This document shows, piece after piece, positions 19,532 through 29,071 of a DNA stretch of 64,000 nucleotides. The notes under the pieces are model-generated. The model made no database searches. It saw only the letters and a program-made list of their open reading frames with translations, and had not been told where the DNA came from. Source of the DNA: Flavobacterium lacustre (lineage in GTDB: Bacteria > Bacteroidota > Bacteroidia > Flavobacteriales > Flavobacteriaceae); the NCBI RefSeq assembly GCF_027474525.2, contig NZ_CP114882.2, positions 3,286,001 through 3,350,000 of the forward strand, given 5' to 3'. The translations under genes were made by a program, and so were the position numbers. Within the stretch, counting starts at the first letter, position 1. Every line of letters begins with the position of its first letter.

Positions 19532-19545
19532 TATAAACTAGTTAT
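19532..19545 (+). other. Left attachment site, attL (14-bp direct repeat)
   Basis: TATAAACTAGTTAT, identical to 44176-44189. The flanking bases differ on both sides, so the shared core is exactly 14 bp. It is 235 bp upstream of the integrase start. Confidence 0.7.
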
Positions 19546-19657
19546 CTACAACTTTTCATTCAACCCTCCCAATTGCACTTAAAGTGTTGTATTCATTGAC
19601 TTTATAAAAATGAACAATGCAATTTTAAGCAACAAAAAGCAACGAAATACTTGTTTT

Positions 19658-19677
19658 GTTGTACCCAATGTTGTACC
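19658..19677 (+). promoter_or_regulatory. Candidate integrase arm-type sites, left end
   Basis: GTTGTACC at 19658-19665 and 19670-19677, 12 bp apart, 113 bp inside the left repeat. A weaker copy GTTGTATT is at 19586. Matching pairs occur at the right end. Confidence 0.5.
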
Positions 19678-19780
19678 TTCGTATCACGATGCACCCAATT
19701 GAAAACCCTTTATTTACAACACTTTCACTCGTTTGCATTAATTTACAAAAGTAGTATAACATTTCTAAATTCCTATTATT

Positions 19781-20998
19781 ATGGCATCAGTAAAACTAAT
19801 TTTAAGAACACATCAGGTAGACCAAACAGGACACAGCCCTTTGTATATCCGAATTATAAAAGATAGAAAAACGAAATTTATCACTGCTGGAGTGAAGTTA
19901 AAAGAGAACGAGTGGGATGAAGTAAAGCAGAAAGTTAAAAAGAACCATTCCAATAGTGCCAGAATGAATGCTGCATTATCTCAAAAGATTGCAGATGCCG
20001 AAGGTCAGGTTGCAGATATGGAACGTAAAATCAAAACCGTATCGGTTAAAAAACTCAAAGAAGCCATAAAGGGTAAAGAAGTGCCAAACTTTTTTGAATA
20101 TGCCAGAAAGAGATTAGAGAAAATCAAAAGTACCGTTTCTTATTCCACTTACAGAGCATACACCTCTCAGGTTGATAAATTTGAAAAATATATGGGAACA
20201 AAGGATGTATATTTTGATGAAATTACCGTAGCACTATTAAACGACTATAAATTTCATTTAGGAGATACTTTAGGCAACGGAGATACAACGCAACGCCTTT
20301 CCATAATTGTGCTCGGAACCATATTCCGGGATGCAATTCGTGAAGAAGTAATTCCCGAAACTATGTTTCCATTTAGCAAAATAACCCTCAAAATCAGCTC
20401 TTCTAAAAGATTATTTCTTAATAAAGTGCAGATTGATGCTTTAACCAATTTAAAGCTAACTGAGGGCAAAAAAGCGATGATGTGGAGGGATTTATTCCTT
20501 TTCTCTATTTATGCGGGCGGTTTGCGTTTTAGTGATGTTATCGAAATGCAATATTCTAATTACAATGAAGCTGAACATAAAATCAACAAACACATTCGTA
20601 AAACTGGAAGAGTACACCAGTTCAAAATTGGAAAAGTGGCTATCGATATTTTAGAAAAATACAAAAAAGTAAATGCCAATCACGATGATTTTATTTTTCC
20701 TATTATTATGGACAAAGAAGGCTATTTGAACAGCGAGGCAAAACGTTATTTTCAAACAGCAGCTTTCAATAAATTGGCAAATTGGCATCTAAAAAAATTG
20801 GGGACAAAAATAAAACTCCCTTTCGACCTTTCTTTCCATTTATCAAGACACAGTTTTGCAACCAATGCTTTAAATAATGGAATGAGAATTGAGCACGTTT
20901 CTAAACTTATGGACCACCGAGACATCAGCACAACTCAAGTTTATGCCAAAATCATCAGCGAAGAACTGGATAAAGCTGTAGACAACTATATTTTTTGA
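19781..20998 (+). CDS. Tyrosine recombinase / phage-type integrase
   Basis: A 405-aa site-specific recombinase of the Bacteroidota type: an N-terminal arm-binding domain (VKLILRTHQVDQTGHSPLYI), a SAM-like core-binding domain (residues ~100-200) and the catalytic domain. Catalytic residues R249 (AGGLRFSD), H353-L-S-R356, H379 (LMDHRD) and Y388 (TTQVYAK) are all present. It would integrate and excise the element; it is not an integron integrase, as no IntI-specific insert is visible. Nothing else was seen in the 249 bp that follow. Confidence 0.95.
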   Translation: MASVKLILRTHQVDQTGHSPLYIRIIKDRKTKFITAGVKLKENEWDEVKQKVKKNHSNSARMNAALSQKIADAEGQVADMERKIKTVSVKKLKEAIKGKEVPNFFEYARKRLEKIKSTVSYSTYRAYTSQVDKFEKYMGTKDVYFDEITVALLNDYKFHLGDTLGNGDTTQRLSIIVLGTIFRDAIREEVIPETMFPFSKITLKISSSKRLFLNKVQIDALTNLKLTEGKKAMMWRDLFLFSIYAGGLRFSDVIEMQYSNYNEAEHKINKHIRKTGRVHQFKIGKVAIDILEKYKKVNANHDDFIFPIIMDKEGYLNSEAKRYFQTAAFNKLANWHLKKLGTKIKLPFDLSFHLSRHSFATNALNNGMRIEHVSKLMDHRDISTTQVYAKIISEELDKAVDNYIF

Positions 20999-21247
20999 TT
21001 ATTGCAACTAAATATGGTAACTATAATCTTACATAATTGTTAATAAATTATTCTTGTAAATATCTTTTCAATACTTTTATTTATATCTATTTTTACACAT
21101 ACCATTTTTGCTTTTTTTAAAGCAAACAACACAAAACATTCGCTTTAATTTTGTCTAATGATGGGATTCGAAAGCAAAAATATATTTAAGTAAAATAACC
21201 TACTGCCCTTTCAAATACCACGACAGTACTTAAAACAATCATGTAAA

Positions 21248-22156
21248 TTGATTTTAAAGGACTTGAAAATTGAAACAGCTACTTTTTTGGAATTAGTCGC
21301 TACAACATCTGCAAATGCAACTAATCCTAAATTTGATATAATTATCAATCATGAAATAAATTTAGAGCAGTATTGCATAGCATTATTGAATAAATTTTTT
21401 GAACTGCCACTTTCAAAATATTCCGAATTTATTAATTACCAAGCTAAGCATCTTGTTGATCCTTGCAAATGGTTAAGTAAATTAGAAAATTTGATAACCA
21501 AAAACGAGGACCTATTTAATACAAAAACCGATTTGATTAAATACAATAAAATTTTTAATTTAATCGAAAAAAAACAACTGGAGCTGCAATCTCCGAGAGT
21601 ACCTAATATTAAATTAGGCACCCCAAAAAGGTTTATAAATGCCGAAAGTGAAGATCGTTATTTTTCGTTTTCAGAAGCAAAAAAACACATTGCAGAATTA
21701 ACAAATTATCCAGATAAAATTCTTTATTTGAATGAGGAAATTTGTGAGTACAAACAATCAGAAGTCTATTTTATCAATAATAAACTATTGGATTACAGAA
21801 AGCAATGCAAAGCCTTATTGAAACAAATTCAGAATGAGAAAATCTTAAAATGCCAATTAGAAAAAGAACAACAAGACGAAAAAAATAAAATAGCTTTAGA
21901 GATAAAACCAACTTTCAAAATTCGTCTGAATGGTCCAATAAATATTTTAACTGATGCGTACAAACAAATGATGAATGAGGTAAAACCAAATGGCAAACCT
22001 TATATTGAAAATAAAATCAAAGAAATAGCAAAATTCATTTGTGATAATTATTTAGATGAAAAAGGAAAAGAGCTATCAATCCTAACAATTCAAACCTATT
22101 TATCGCCAACTCGTACAGATAAGAACCCAAATAATGATTGGAAAATAAAACTGTAG
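21248..22156 (+). CDS. Uncharacterised mobile-element protein
   Basis: A 302-aa protein with no recognised domain, Lys/Glu-rich with a probable coiled coil around residues 180-225. The C-terminus (KIKEIAKFICDNYLDEKGKE...IQTYLSPTRTDKNP) faintly recalls the C-terminus of RteC-type regulators, but this is weak. The start is uncertain: TTG at 21248 is the first possible codon and no early in-frame ATG exists. The position between integrase and excisionase-like gene suggests an element-maintenance role. Confidence 0.6.
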   Translation: MILKDLKIETATFLELVATTSANATNPKFDIIINHEINLEQYCIALLNKFFELPLSKYSEFINYQAKHLVDPCKWLSKLENLITKNEDLFNTKTDLIKYNKIFNLIEKKQLELQSPRVPNIKLGTPKRFINAESEDRYFSFSEAKKHIAELTNYPDKILYLNEEICEYKQSEVYFINNKLLDYRKQCKALLKQIQNEKILKCQLEKEQQDEKNKIALEIKPTFKIRLNGPINILTDAYKQMMNEVKPNGKPYIENKIKEIAKFICDNYLDEKGKELSILTIQTYLSPTRTDKNPNNDWKIKL

Positions 22157-22218
22157 TCCGATTTTTTCTAAAATTAACATTTCAACTTCTCAACACATAT
22201 AAGGTCTAACAAACTTTT

Positions 22219-22258
22219 TAGTCCGATAAGACCAAATAAGTCTAATCGGACTTTTTTT
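22219..22258 (+). terminator. Intrinsic terminator
   Basis: 8-bp stem AGTCCGAT/ATCGGACT (22219-22226 with 22244-22251), 17-nt loop, T run. Confidence 0.75.
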
Positions 22259-22300
22259 GATTTCGTCAATTTGCACCATAACAATTTAAAACTTTTAAAA

Positions 22301-22582
22301 ATGGATGCAATTATCTTCACAAAAGACCAGTTCACAGATCTAATGAGCAAATTAGACACAATTCAATCCCAACTTTCTATCAAAGCTGACCCTAAGAAAG
22401 AAACCTTTCTGGACAATCAAGAATTTCTATTATTGATGAAAATTTCAAAACGTACAGCCCAAACCTGGAGAGACGAAGGCAAAATTTCATTTAGTCAAGT
22501 GGGAAACAAAATCTATTACAAACTTTCTGATGTTGAAAAACTCCTAACCGAGCACTACAACAAATCTTTCAAAGGACGATAG
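22301..22582 (+). CDS. Helix-turn-helix protein, excisionase/HTH_17 type
   Basis: A 93-aa DNA-binding protein: LLMKISKRTAQTWRDEGKISFSQVGNKIYYKLSDVEKLL is the MerR-like HTH of excisionase (Xis)-type proteins common in Bacteroidota mobile elements. The ATG at 22301 is preferred; a TTG at 22271 would add ten residues outside the domain. Likely controls excision or replication of the element, as it precedes the primase gene by 97 bp. Confidence 0.85.
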   Translation: MDAIIFTKDQFTDLMSKLDTIQSQLSIKADPKKETFLDNQEFLLLMKISKRTAQTWRDEGKISFSQVGNKIYYKLSDVEKLLTEHYNKSFKGR

Positions 22583-22583
22583 T

Positions 22584-22676
22584 ATGAGCAGCTGCAATGG
22601 AACCTGCGAATCTTGCGATTGTAAGCCTCGCAAAACGAGATTCACTTTTCACTATTCACTTTTCACCTCTCACTAA
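22584..22676 (+). CDS. Possible Cys-rich microprotein, 30 aa
   Basis: A short frame starting one base after the HTH gene stop and ending 3 bp before the primase ATG. The N-terminal half MSSCNGTCESCDCKP has four Cys in ten residues, a metal-binding-like pattern. The C-terminal half (TFHYSLFTSH) is encoded by a heptamer repeat array. Perfect placement between two genes supports translation, but a 30-codon frame can be chance. Confidence 0.35.
   Translation: MSSCNGTCESCDCKPRKTRFTFHYSLFTSH
22639..22673 (-). repeat. Heptanucleotide array, GTGANNN x5
   Basis: Five 7-bp units; read on the minus strand: GTGAGAG, GTGAAAA, GTGAATA, GTGAAAA, GTGAATC. Same family as the array at 7222-7270, in opposite orientation. 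Confidence 0.8.
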
Positions 22677-22679
22677 ATT

Positions 22680-24773
22680 ATGGTAACAATTTTCAAGAAT
22701 TTCAACGAGGTTGTAGAACACAAAACAATTTCAACAATTTTAGAAGAAATCAAAACAGGAAAGTACAGACCGGGCATAATTTACTTGCGTAAATCACTTG
22801 CCGAAAACAAAACAGAAGCATACAACAAAGCCAAAAAATCACTTCCAGCATTCACACCTTCGGGAAAGTTTGTTGGAGGTCGAAAATTGGAATTTCTTGC
22901 GAATTATTCCAGTTGTATCATTCTGGACATTGACAAATTAAGTGCTGCCGATTTGCAAAATGCAAAGCATTTGGCCAATCAAAGTGAATTCACATTTGCC
23001 AGTTTCATAAGTCCATCAGGCAACGGATTAAAAATTCTAGTAAAAATCAATTCAGATAAAGCCAATCACAAAGAAGCATTTCTCTTGGTTCAAGCTCATT
23101 ATGAGAGTATTTTAAAATTAGAAATAGACAAATCAGGCAAAGACTTAACCAGACTATGCTTTTATTCTTATGATGAAAACCTTTATTACAATGAAAACGC
23201 AAAAATATTTAGTGTTACAGAACAAGAAAAAGAACCTAAAGCTAACATCGAGAGGGAGTTTAAAAGAACAGAGCCAAAAATTATTATTAATAGCGATGCA
23301 ATATACAACCATTGCGTAAATTTTACTGAAAAAAAAGTGCAATTCGTGAATGGTAGTCGCAACGTATTTGTACATCAACTAGCGTGTAACCTGAACAGAA
23401 AAGGAGTTGCTTTAAACGAAGCTTTGGGATATATTTTAACCGATTTTGGGTACGATGAAAAAGAAGTAACTCAAGCTGTAAACAGTGCTTACGGAAATAG
23501 TCACGAGTTTGGCAAGAACGAGAAATTTGAACCACCTATTAAACCCAAAAAGGCAGCTAATTTTTCAATAACAGATACCACTGAAGACGACGACGAAGAC
23601 AAACCAAAACCAACCCAAATTGACCGTTTAGAGTTGTTTTTATCAAACAAATATGTATTTCGGCACAATATGGTTTCTGGGAAATTAGAGTTCCAGTATT
23701 TCGGTAAAAAGAAGTGGAATGTTATGAATGATTTTATAGAAAATTCAATGCTTCGAGAATGTTTAAAAGGTAGAATTAAAACAAACTTATCTTCATTACG
23801 AAACTTGCTTTATTCTGATTTTTGTGTGCTGTTCAATCCATTTGAAGATTACTTTTTCAATTTACCTTCTTATGATGAAAAGACCGATTATATTAATGAA
23901 TTAGCCAACACTATCACAACCACAAAACAAGACCTTTGGCAGCAATGTTTCAAAAAATGGTTGGTTGCAATGGTCGGCTGTGTTCTCGATGATAAAGTAA
24001 TCAATCACACCGTTATTGTGTTCAGTGGCAAACAAGGATTAGGAAAAACAACTTGGGTGGAGAAACTCGTTCCGAAACCTTTGAAAGAATATCTATTTTC
24101 TGGGACCATAAACCCAAACAACAAAGATACACTGGTGCAGCTTTCAGAATGTATGTTAATCAATTTGGACGAGCTCGAAAACCTAAACCGTTCCGAGATT
24201 GGATCACTAAAAGAAATCATCACAAAAACCCAAATCAGAATGAGAAAAGCCTACGGACACAACAACGAAACAATGCCCCGAAGGGCATCGTTTGCCGGAA
24301 GTGTCAATACAGCACAATTCTTGAACGATAGTACAGGAAGCAGAAGATTTCTTTGTTTTGAGTTGGAAGGCATAAAATACCAACACAATGTAGATATTAA
24401 TATGGCATTTTCACAAGCATTGTTTCTTTTTAAAAGTGGTTTTAGATATTGGTTCGACCAGGAAGAAATTAAGTCAATTACCGAAAATAACGAACAATAC
24501 CAACTACACAGCCCAGAGGAAGAATTGCTTTTAACGTGGTTTGAACCTTGCGAAAGAGAAAAGGCTAATGTTTTCCTCAATGCTTCGCAAATAGCAGCCA
24601 AACTGGCTGAAAAAGCTAAAATAAACATCACAGATGGAACAATTAATAAATTAGGCAAAGCATTAAAAAAACATAATTTCATTCGGTTTAACACCAAAAA
24701 AGGCTATGTGTATTCTCTTAATGAGTTCAGTTATGAAGAAGTAGATAATAAAAACAGGGAACTAAAAGAATAA
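22680..24773 (+). CDS. Primase-helicase: BT4734-like N-terminus plus VapE ATPase
   Basis: A 697-aa replication protein of the element. The N-terminal ~170 residues resemble the BT4734/BF3469 domain found before primases in Bacteroidota elements (SSCIILDIDKLS, FISPSGNGLKILVKI). A middle primase C-terminal-type region follows, then the virulence-associated E (VapE) superfamily-3 helicase domain with Walker A GKQGLGKTTW (near residue 449) and Walker B MLINLDELE (near 490). Typical of integrative islands and phage satellites; probably replicates the excised circle. Confidence 0.9.
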   Translation: MVTIFKNFNEVVEHKTISTILEEIKTGKYRPGIIYLRKSLAENKTEAYNKAKKSLPAFTPSGKFVGGRKLEFLANYSSCIILDIDKLSAADLQNAKHLANQSEFTFASFISPSGNGLKILVKINSDKANHKEAFLLVQAHYESILKLEIDKSGKDLTRLCFYSYDENLYYNENAKIFSVTEQEKEPKANIEREFKRTEPKIIINSDAIYNHCVNFTEKKVQFVNGSRNVFVHQLACNLNRKGVALNEALGYILTDFGYDEKEVTQAVNSAYGNSHEFGKNEKFEPPIKPKKAANFSITDTTEDDDEDKPKPTQIDRLELFLSNKYVFRHNMVSGKLEFQYFGKKKWNVMNDFIENSMLRECLKGRIKTNLSSLRNLLYSDFCVLFNPFEDYFFNLPSYDEKTDYINELANTITTTKQDLWQQCFKKWLVAMVGCVLDDKVINHTVIVFSGKQGLGKTTWVEKLVPKPLKEYLFSGTINPNNKDTLVQLSECMLINLDELENLNRSEIGSLKEIITKTQIRMRKAYGHNNETMPRRASFAGSVNTAQFLNDSTGSRRFLCFELEGIKYQHNVDINMAFSQALFLFKSGFRYWFDQEEIKSITENNEQYQLHSPEEELLLTWFEPCEREKANVFLNASQIAAKLAEKAKINITDGTINKLGKALKKHNFIRFNTKKGYVYSLNEFSYEEVDNKNRELKE

Positions 24774-24792
24774 ATTCAAAATACCAAAATTA

Positions 24793-24817
24793 AGGGTGCA
24801 TTTTGCATCCTTTTTTA
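24793..24817 (+). terminator. Intrinsic terminator after the primase gene
   Basis: 8-bp stem (24793-24800 with 24804-24811, one wobble), TTT loop, T run. The remaining spacer up to 25078 is AT-rich and shows nothing else. Confidence 0.75.
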
Positions 24818-25078
24818 TTCTTTTTTATTGATAAGATTGATAACCAAATTTCAGCAAAAACAGTTAATGTTTTTTTATTCAAAAATAATCAAGCCAAAAC
24901 GATATAAACTAACGCAAAAGAGTAAATCAGTTCTGTCAGTTTGCACCCTATTAACCAAATAAATCCGTTTTTTATAAATCCCTAAAATAAAAAAATGTTT
25001 ACTTCATTTTTTGCTTATCAATCTTATCAATTTAGATTAAAGTAAACCGAAGTAAAGAAGTGTTGCTAATATTGTGTT

Positions 25079-28000
25079 TTATACATTATGATTTTCAAGA
25101 ATATGCTTAAAATGTTTCTCATTTTTATAAACTTGCGCTAATAAGCTTGGCAAAACTACCAACAACAATGGCATTGCTATAATAAATCCACCAATTACGG
25201 CAATGGCTAAAGGCTGATGCAATTCTGAACCAGTTCCTATTCCAATTGCTAATGGTAAAAGTGCTATAATCGCTCCTAAAGCAGTCATTAACTTTGGACG
25301 TAATCGTGTTGAAATAGAATAGATTATAGATTGATTTACATTTCTTGTCAGTTTGACAGTTTCTCTAAATTGAAGGAATGTAAAAATCGCATTTTCGGCA
25401 ATGATGCCCACAATCATAATAATTCCAGTATAACTTCCAACGTTTAGTGGTGTTCTTGTCATAAAAAGTAAAATATAACTTCCTGCAATTCCTAAAACCG
25501 AAATTAAAAGGATAACCAATGCAATTCTGAAATCTCGAAAAAGAAATAAAATTACACCAAAAACCAATAATGAAGAAGCAATTAAAATCAGTAGTAATTC
25601 TCTGAAAGATTGTTGTTGGTCTTTGTAAGCTCCAGCATATTCAATATAATAGCCGCTTGGCAAATGAATAGCTGAAGTAACTTTGGTCTGAATTTCTTTC
25701 ATTACGCTTCCCAAATCTCGGTTATCCAATCTTCCTGTTACGACACTCATCATTTGTAGATTTTCACGTTCAATTTCGGCAACGCCTTTTTGAACAGAAA
25801 TAGTAACCAAACTCGAAATAGGAATGGATTGTCCGTTGGGCAAAAATATTTTGAGTTGCTTAATATCTTCTAAACTTCGTTTCTGACCGTTGGCATAAAT
25901 CAATCTGATAGGTGTTAGTTTTTCATTTTCCAACAAACTGCCTACTACATTGCCTTCCAAAGCAGTTTGCATTTGAAATTGTAAATCGGTTGGTGTAATT
26001 CCATATTGTGCCAATTGAGAATAATTAGGTTGAATATTAATCGCTGGTCCAGCCAAAACAATACCATCAAAAACATCGGCAGTTCCTTTTACTTTTTCAA
26101 CAATTGCACTAACTTCTTTGGCTATTTTTTGTAATTCTACTTGATTATTTCCATAAACTTTTACTTCAATTGGAGAAACAGAACTCATTAAATCGCCCAA
26201 CATATCGCCAATAACCTGACCAAAATCAATTCGCAAAGCAGGTTGTGTGGCTTCTACCTTGGCACGAATTTCGTCAATTACATCGTTACTGGTTTTGCTT
26301 CTGTCTTTCTTTAATTGAATTAGATAATCTCCACGATTGGGTTCGGTTATAAAAAAACCCATTTGAGTTCCAGTTCTTCTACTATACGCTTCAACTTCGG
26401 GAACTTTTATAATTATTTTTTCGACTTCATTCAACATTCTATCCGTTTCTTCAAGTGAAGTTCCTGGTGGACTTTCATAATCTAAAATAATACTTCCTTC
26501 GTCCATTTCAGGTAAAAAACCAGTTTCTAAATTGGGTAAAATAATAAAAATAGACAGCACTAAAACAACGCAAAAGGCAATACTAATAATAGGTTTTCCA
26601 ATAAAATAACCAACCCAATTTTGGGTTTTTACTTCGTGAATTTCAATTATTTCTTGTTTTTCAGAGTTAGTTCTTTCTTCTTTAGATAGCAACAAATAAA
26701 CCACTGGAAGCAGTAACCAGGTAACAAAAAACGAACAAACCAAAGTGATAATCATTGTATCTGTAAGTACTTTAAAATAAGAACCCGCAACGCCACTCAT
26801 CAAAATAAAAGGAATGAAAATGACAATTGTACTGATGGAAGAACCAACCATTGCAGGAAATAAATAATGAATTGCTTTTTGCAAAAGCGTAACTGTTGGC
26901 TCGTCAGGATGTTCTTCGTGTGTGCGATGAATTTGTTCTACAACTACAATAGCATCATCAATAATTAATCCTAATGCAGCTGCAATGGCACCCAAAGTCA
27001 TAATATTGAAAGTATTTCCTGTGAGGTATAAAACGATTAACGTCAATCCTAAAGTTACTGGAATGATAATCAAAATTGTGGCGCTGGCTTTGACCGATTT
27101 CAGAAATAAAACAGCAACAATTATGGCTAATAATAACCCGATTAATAAACTATCTGTAACACTTTTTACTGCATCATTTACAAAACTTGCCTGCTCATAA
27201 AATGGTTTTATAGAAATGTCTTTTGGAAGTATTTTTTTTAAATCCACCAACTTTACATTCATTGCATCAGAAAGCGAAATTAAATTAGAATTGGGTTGTT
27301 TAATAACAGCGATTAGAATACTTTCTTTACCGTTAGCATTAACTTTTATGTATTCTTTTGCTTCTTTAATTTCGACAGTAGCAATATCTTTTAGTGTTAC
27401 AATTCCTTTTCCGTTATTGCTAATTACCAGGTTTTCGAGTTCATCTTTTTTATCAACTTGTGCATCGGTAATTGTTAAATATAAATACCGATAATCAGCT
27501 AAATAACCATTAGATTTGATAAAATTGGTTTGGCTTAAAACTTGCGAAATAGTATTTGGAGTAATTCCAAGGGCAGTCATTTTATTAAAATCTAACGCCA
27601 ACCAATATTCTTTTTCTTTTCCGCCAATAATCCGAATTTCGGAAACGCCATCAATTTGAGAAAGAAATGGTTTGATGGTAAAATTGGCTATTTTTTTTAA
27701 CTCTATCGCCGATTTCCCTTTACCTTCAATCGCGTAACCAATAACAGGAAGAATAGAAGGGTTCATTTTTTCGACCGTGATTTGAGTATCTGGCGGAAGA
27801 TCATTTTTAATTTGATTAATTTGAGCTTCAATTCTAGTTTTACTCAAATCAATATCGGATTTCCAATCCATAAAAGCCGAAATTTCGCAACTTCCACGAC
27901 TAGTTGTACTGCGAACAGTTTTTAAATCTTGTACTTTTTTAATGGCATTTTCTAACGGTTTAGTAACCGTAATCATCATTTTGTCGATGGGTTGTTGTCC

Positions 28001-28147
28001 TGCATCGGCAATGATTTTTATTTTTGGAAACGTGATTTCGGGAAACAAACTCGTTTGCATTTTTGAATATGCAAAAAATCCTCCCAAAATAATTAGGAAG
28101 ATAACGGCACTTAAACCATTTTTATGTTTTACAAAAAAGTTGTTCAT
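25079..28147 (-). CDS. RND efflux transporter, inner-membrane permease
   Basis: A 1022-aa pump with the RND layout: TM1, a large periplasmic loop, TM2-7, a second loop, TM8-12. The TM4 pair GLIIDDAIVVVEQ matches the proton-relay aspartates of AcrB-type (HAE) pumps, but the TM10 position that is Lys in AcrB (SAKNAI) is Glu here (IAENAI). Works with the HlyD-type adaptor and TolC-like channel directly upstream; its ATG overlaps the adaptor stop by one base (TAATG), indicating translational coupling. Substrate unknown (drug, metal or lipid). Confidence 0.93.
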   Translation of the reverse strand: MNNFFVKHKNGLSAVIFLIILGGFFAYSKMQTSLFPEITFPKIKIIADAGQQPIDKMMITVTKPLENAIKKVQDLKTVRSTTSRGSCEISAFMDWKSDIDLSKTRIEAQINQIKNDLPPDTQITVEKMNPSILPVIGYAIEGKGKSAIELKKIANFTIKPFLSQIDGVSEIRIIGGKEKEYWLALDFNKMTALGITPNTISQVLSQTNFIKSNGYLADYRYLYLTITDAQVDKKDELENLVISNNGKGIVTLKDIATVEIKEAKEYIKVNANGKESILIAVIKQPNSNLISLSDAMNVKLVDLKKILPKDISIKPFYEQASFVNDAVKSVTDSLLIGLLLAIIVAVLFLKSVKASATILIIIPVTLGLTLIVLYLTGNTFNIMTLGAIAAALGLIIDDAIVVVEQIHRTHEEHPDEPTVTLLQKAIHYLFPAMVGSSISTIVIFIPFILMSGVAGSYFKVLTDTMIITLVCSFFVTWLLLPVVYLLLSKEERTNSEKQEIIEIHEVKTQNWVGYFIGKPIISIAFCVVLVLSIFIILPNLETGFLPEMDEGSIILDYESPPGTSLEETDRMLNEVEKIIIKVPEVEAYSRRTGTQMGFFITEPNRGDYLIQLKKDRSKTSNDVIDEIRAKVEATQPALRIDFGQVIGDMLGDLMSSVSPIEVKVYGNNQVELQKIAKEVSAIVEKVKGTADVFDGIVLAGPAINIQPNYSQLAQYGITPTDLQFQMQTALEGNVVGSLLENEKLTPIRLIYANGQKRSLEDIKQLKIFLPNGQSIPISSLVTISVQKGVAEIERENLQMMSVVTGRLDNRDLGSVMKEIQTKVTSAIHLPSGYYIEYAGAYKDQQQSFRELLLILIASSLLVFGVILFLFRDFRIALVILLISVLGIAGSYILLFMTRTPLNVGSYTGIIMIVGIIAENAIFTFLQFRETVKLTRNVNQSIIYSISTRLRPKLMTALGAIIALLPLAIGIGTGSELHQPLAIAVIGGFIIAMPLLLVVLPSLLAQVYKNEKHFKHILENHNV

Positions 28148-29067
28148 TACAATTCCTTTTTAATCACTTTTACTTTAATCGTATCTGCTACTCCATAATT
28201 TCCAGTAAGTAAAATTTTATCTTCACGAGTTAAAACGGGTGATATGATTTCAATTCTATCTTCCGTTTGAATTCCTTTTTGTATTGGAACTTTAATCGCT
28301 GTATTGGAGTTTATCATTTTCATAATCCAAAAGTCGGTTTCGGTTTCATCACTCAAAACGGCAGATTTTGGCAATGAAACAGTCTTGAAATTAGAAGATT
28401 TATATATCCGAACCTTAACAATTAAATTCTCTGGAATATCTTGTTTGCCGTTTATTTTCAAAACCACATTTTGCGTTTGTGAAGTGGCGTCAACAGTTGG
28501 CGAAAATTTTTGAACTGTTGCAATTCTTGATGTACCATCAGGTAAAGTAAAAATCAATTGTTGACCAATTGAAACGTAACTTTTCAATTCATAAGGCAAG
28601 CTCAAAATAATTGCAAAACTTTTGGCATCGTTAATCGTAACTAAAACATCACCATCTTGAACATAATCACCATCTTGAACATTGACCATTGTTACAATTC
28701 CATTGGTATTAGAACGCACCCTTATGGCACCCCCAAAATTTAAAGTTGGATCTATTTTATTGATGGTGTTTCCTAAAACTTTGGCTTCTCTGGTTTTAAT
28801 AGAAAACAACTCCTTTCCGTTAGTTACAAAATCATTAGTTGCTACATTAACCGAATTCAAATAACCTGTTGCACTAGATTTGATAGTATTTTTAACCAGA
28901 TAAGCTGCTGTTGCATTAAGATCAATATAACTTGCAATTCCAGAAGTGTCAATTGTAGTTAAAGTTACAGGAACACTTGCATCAATAGGTTTTTCGGTTA
29001 CTGTAGAATCTTTACAAGAAATAAAAAGGATAGTGCTTAGTATAAAAGATAAAATAAATTTCTTCAT
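28147..29067 (-). CDS. RND efflux periplasmic adaptor (HlyD/AcrA family)
   Basis: A 306-aa lipoprotein (MKKFILSFILSTILFISC). A lipoyl-like half-motif (ATGYLNSVNVATNDFVTNGKELFSI) and its partner (NGIVTMVNVQDGDYVQDGDVLV) flank a very short hairpin, followed by beta-barrel and membrane-proximal domains. Shorter than AcrA (about 397 aa) owing to a reduced helical hairpin. Bridges the permease and the outer-membrane channel. Confidence 0.9.
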   Translation of the reverse strand: MKKFILSFILSTILFISCKDSTVTEKPIDASVPVTLTTIDTSGIASYIDLNATAAYLVKNTIKSSATGYLNSVNVATNDFVTNGKELFSIKTREAKVLGNTINKIDPTLNFGGAIRVRSNTNGIVTMVNVQDGDYVQDGDVLVTINDAKSFAIILSLPYELKSYVSIGQQLIFTLPDGTSRIATVQKFSPTVDATSQTQNVVLKINGKQDIPENLIVKVRIYKSSNFKTVSLPKSAVLSDETETDFWIMKMINSNTAIKVPIQKGIQTEDRIEIISPVLTREDKILLTGNYGVADTIKVKVIKKEL

Positions 29068-29071
29068 AGTA

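Noticed and set aside
19257..19536. Small frames on both strands in the spacer after the cysteine synthase gene
   Set aside because: They run through a terminator and two hairpin repeats; no domain or signal peptide.
19781..20998. Integron integrase (IntI)
   Set aside because: The recombinase has a phage/Bacteroidota-type arm-binding and SAM-like domain and no IntI-specific insert; it belongs to the island.
24251..24697. 148-codon antisense frame inside the VapE gene
   Set aside because: Shadow frame; the plus strand carries the ATPase domain.
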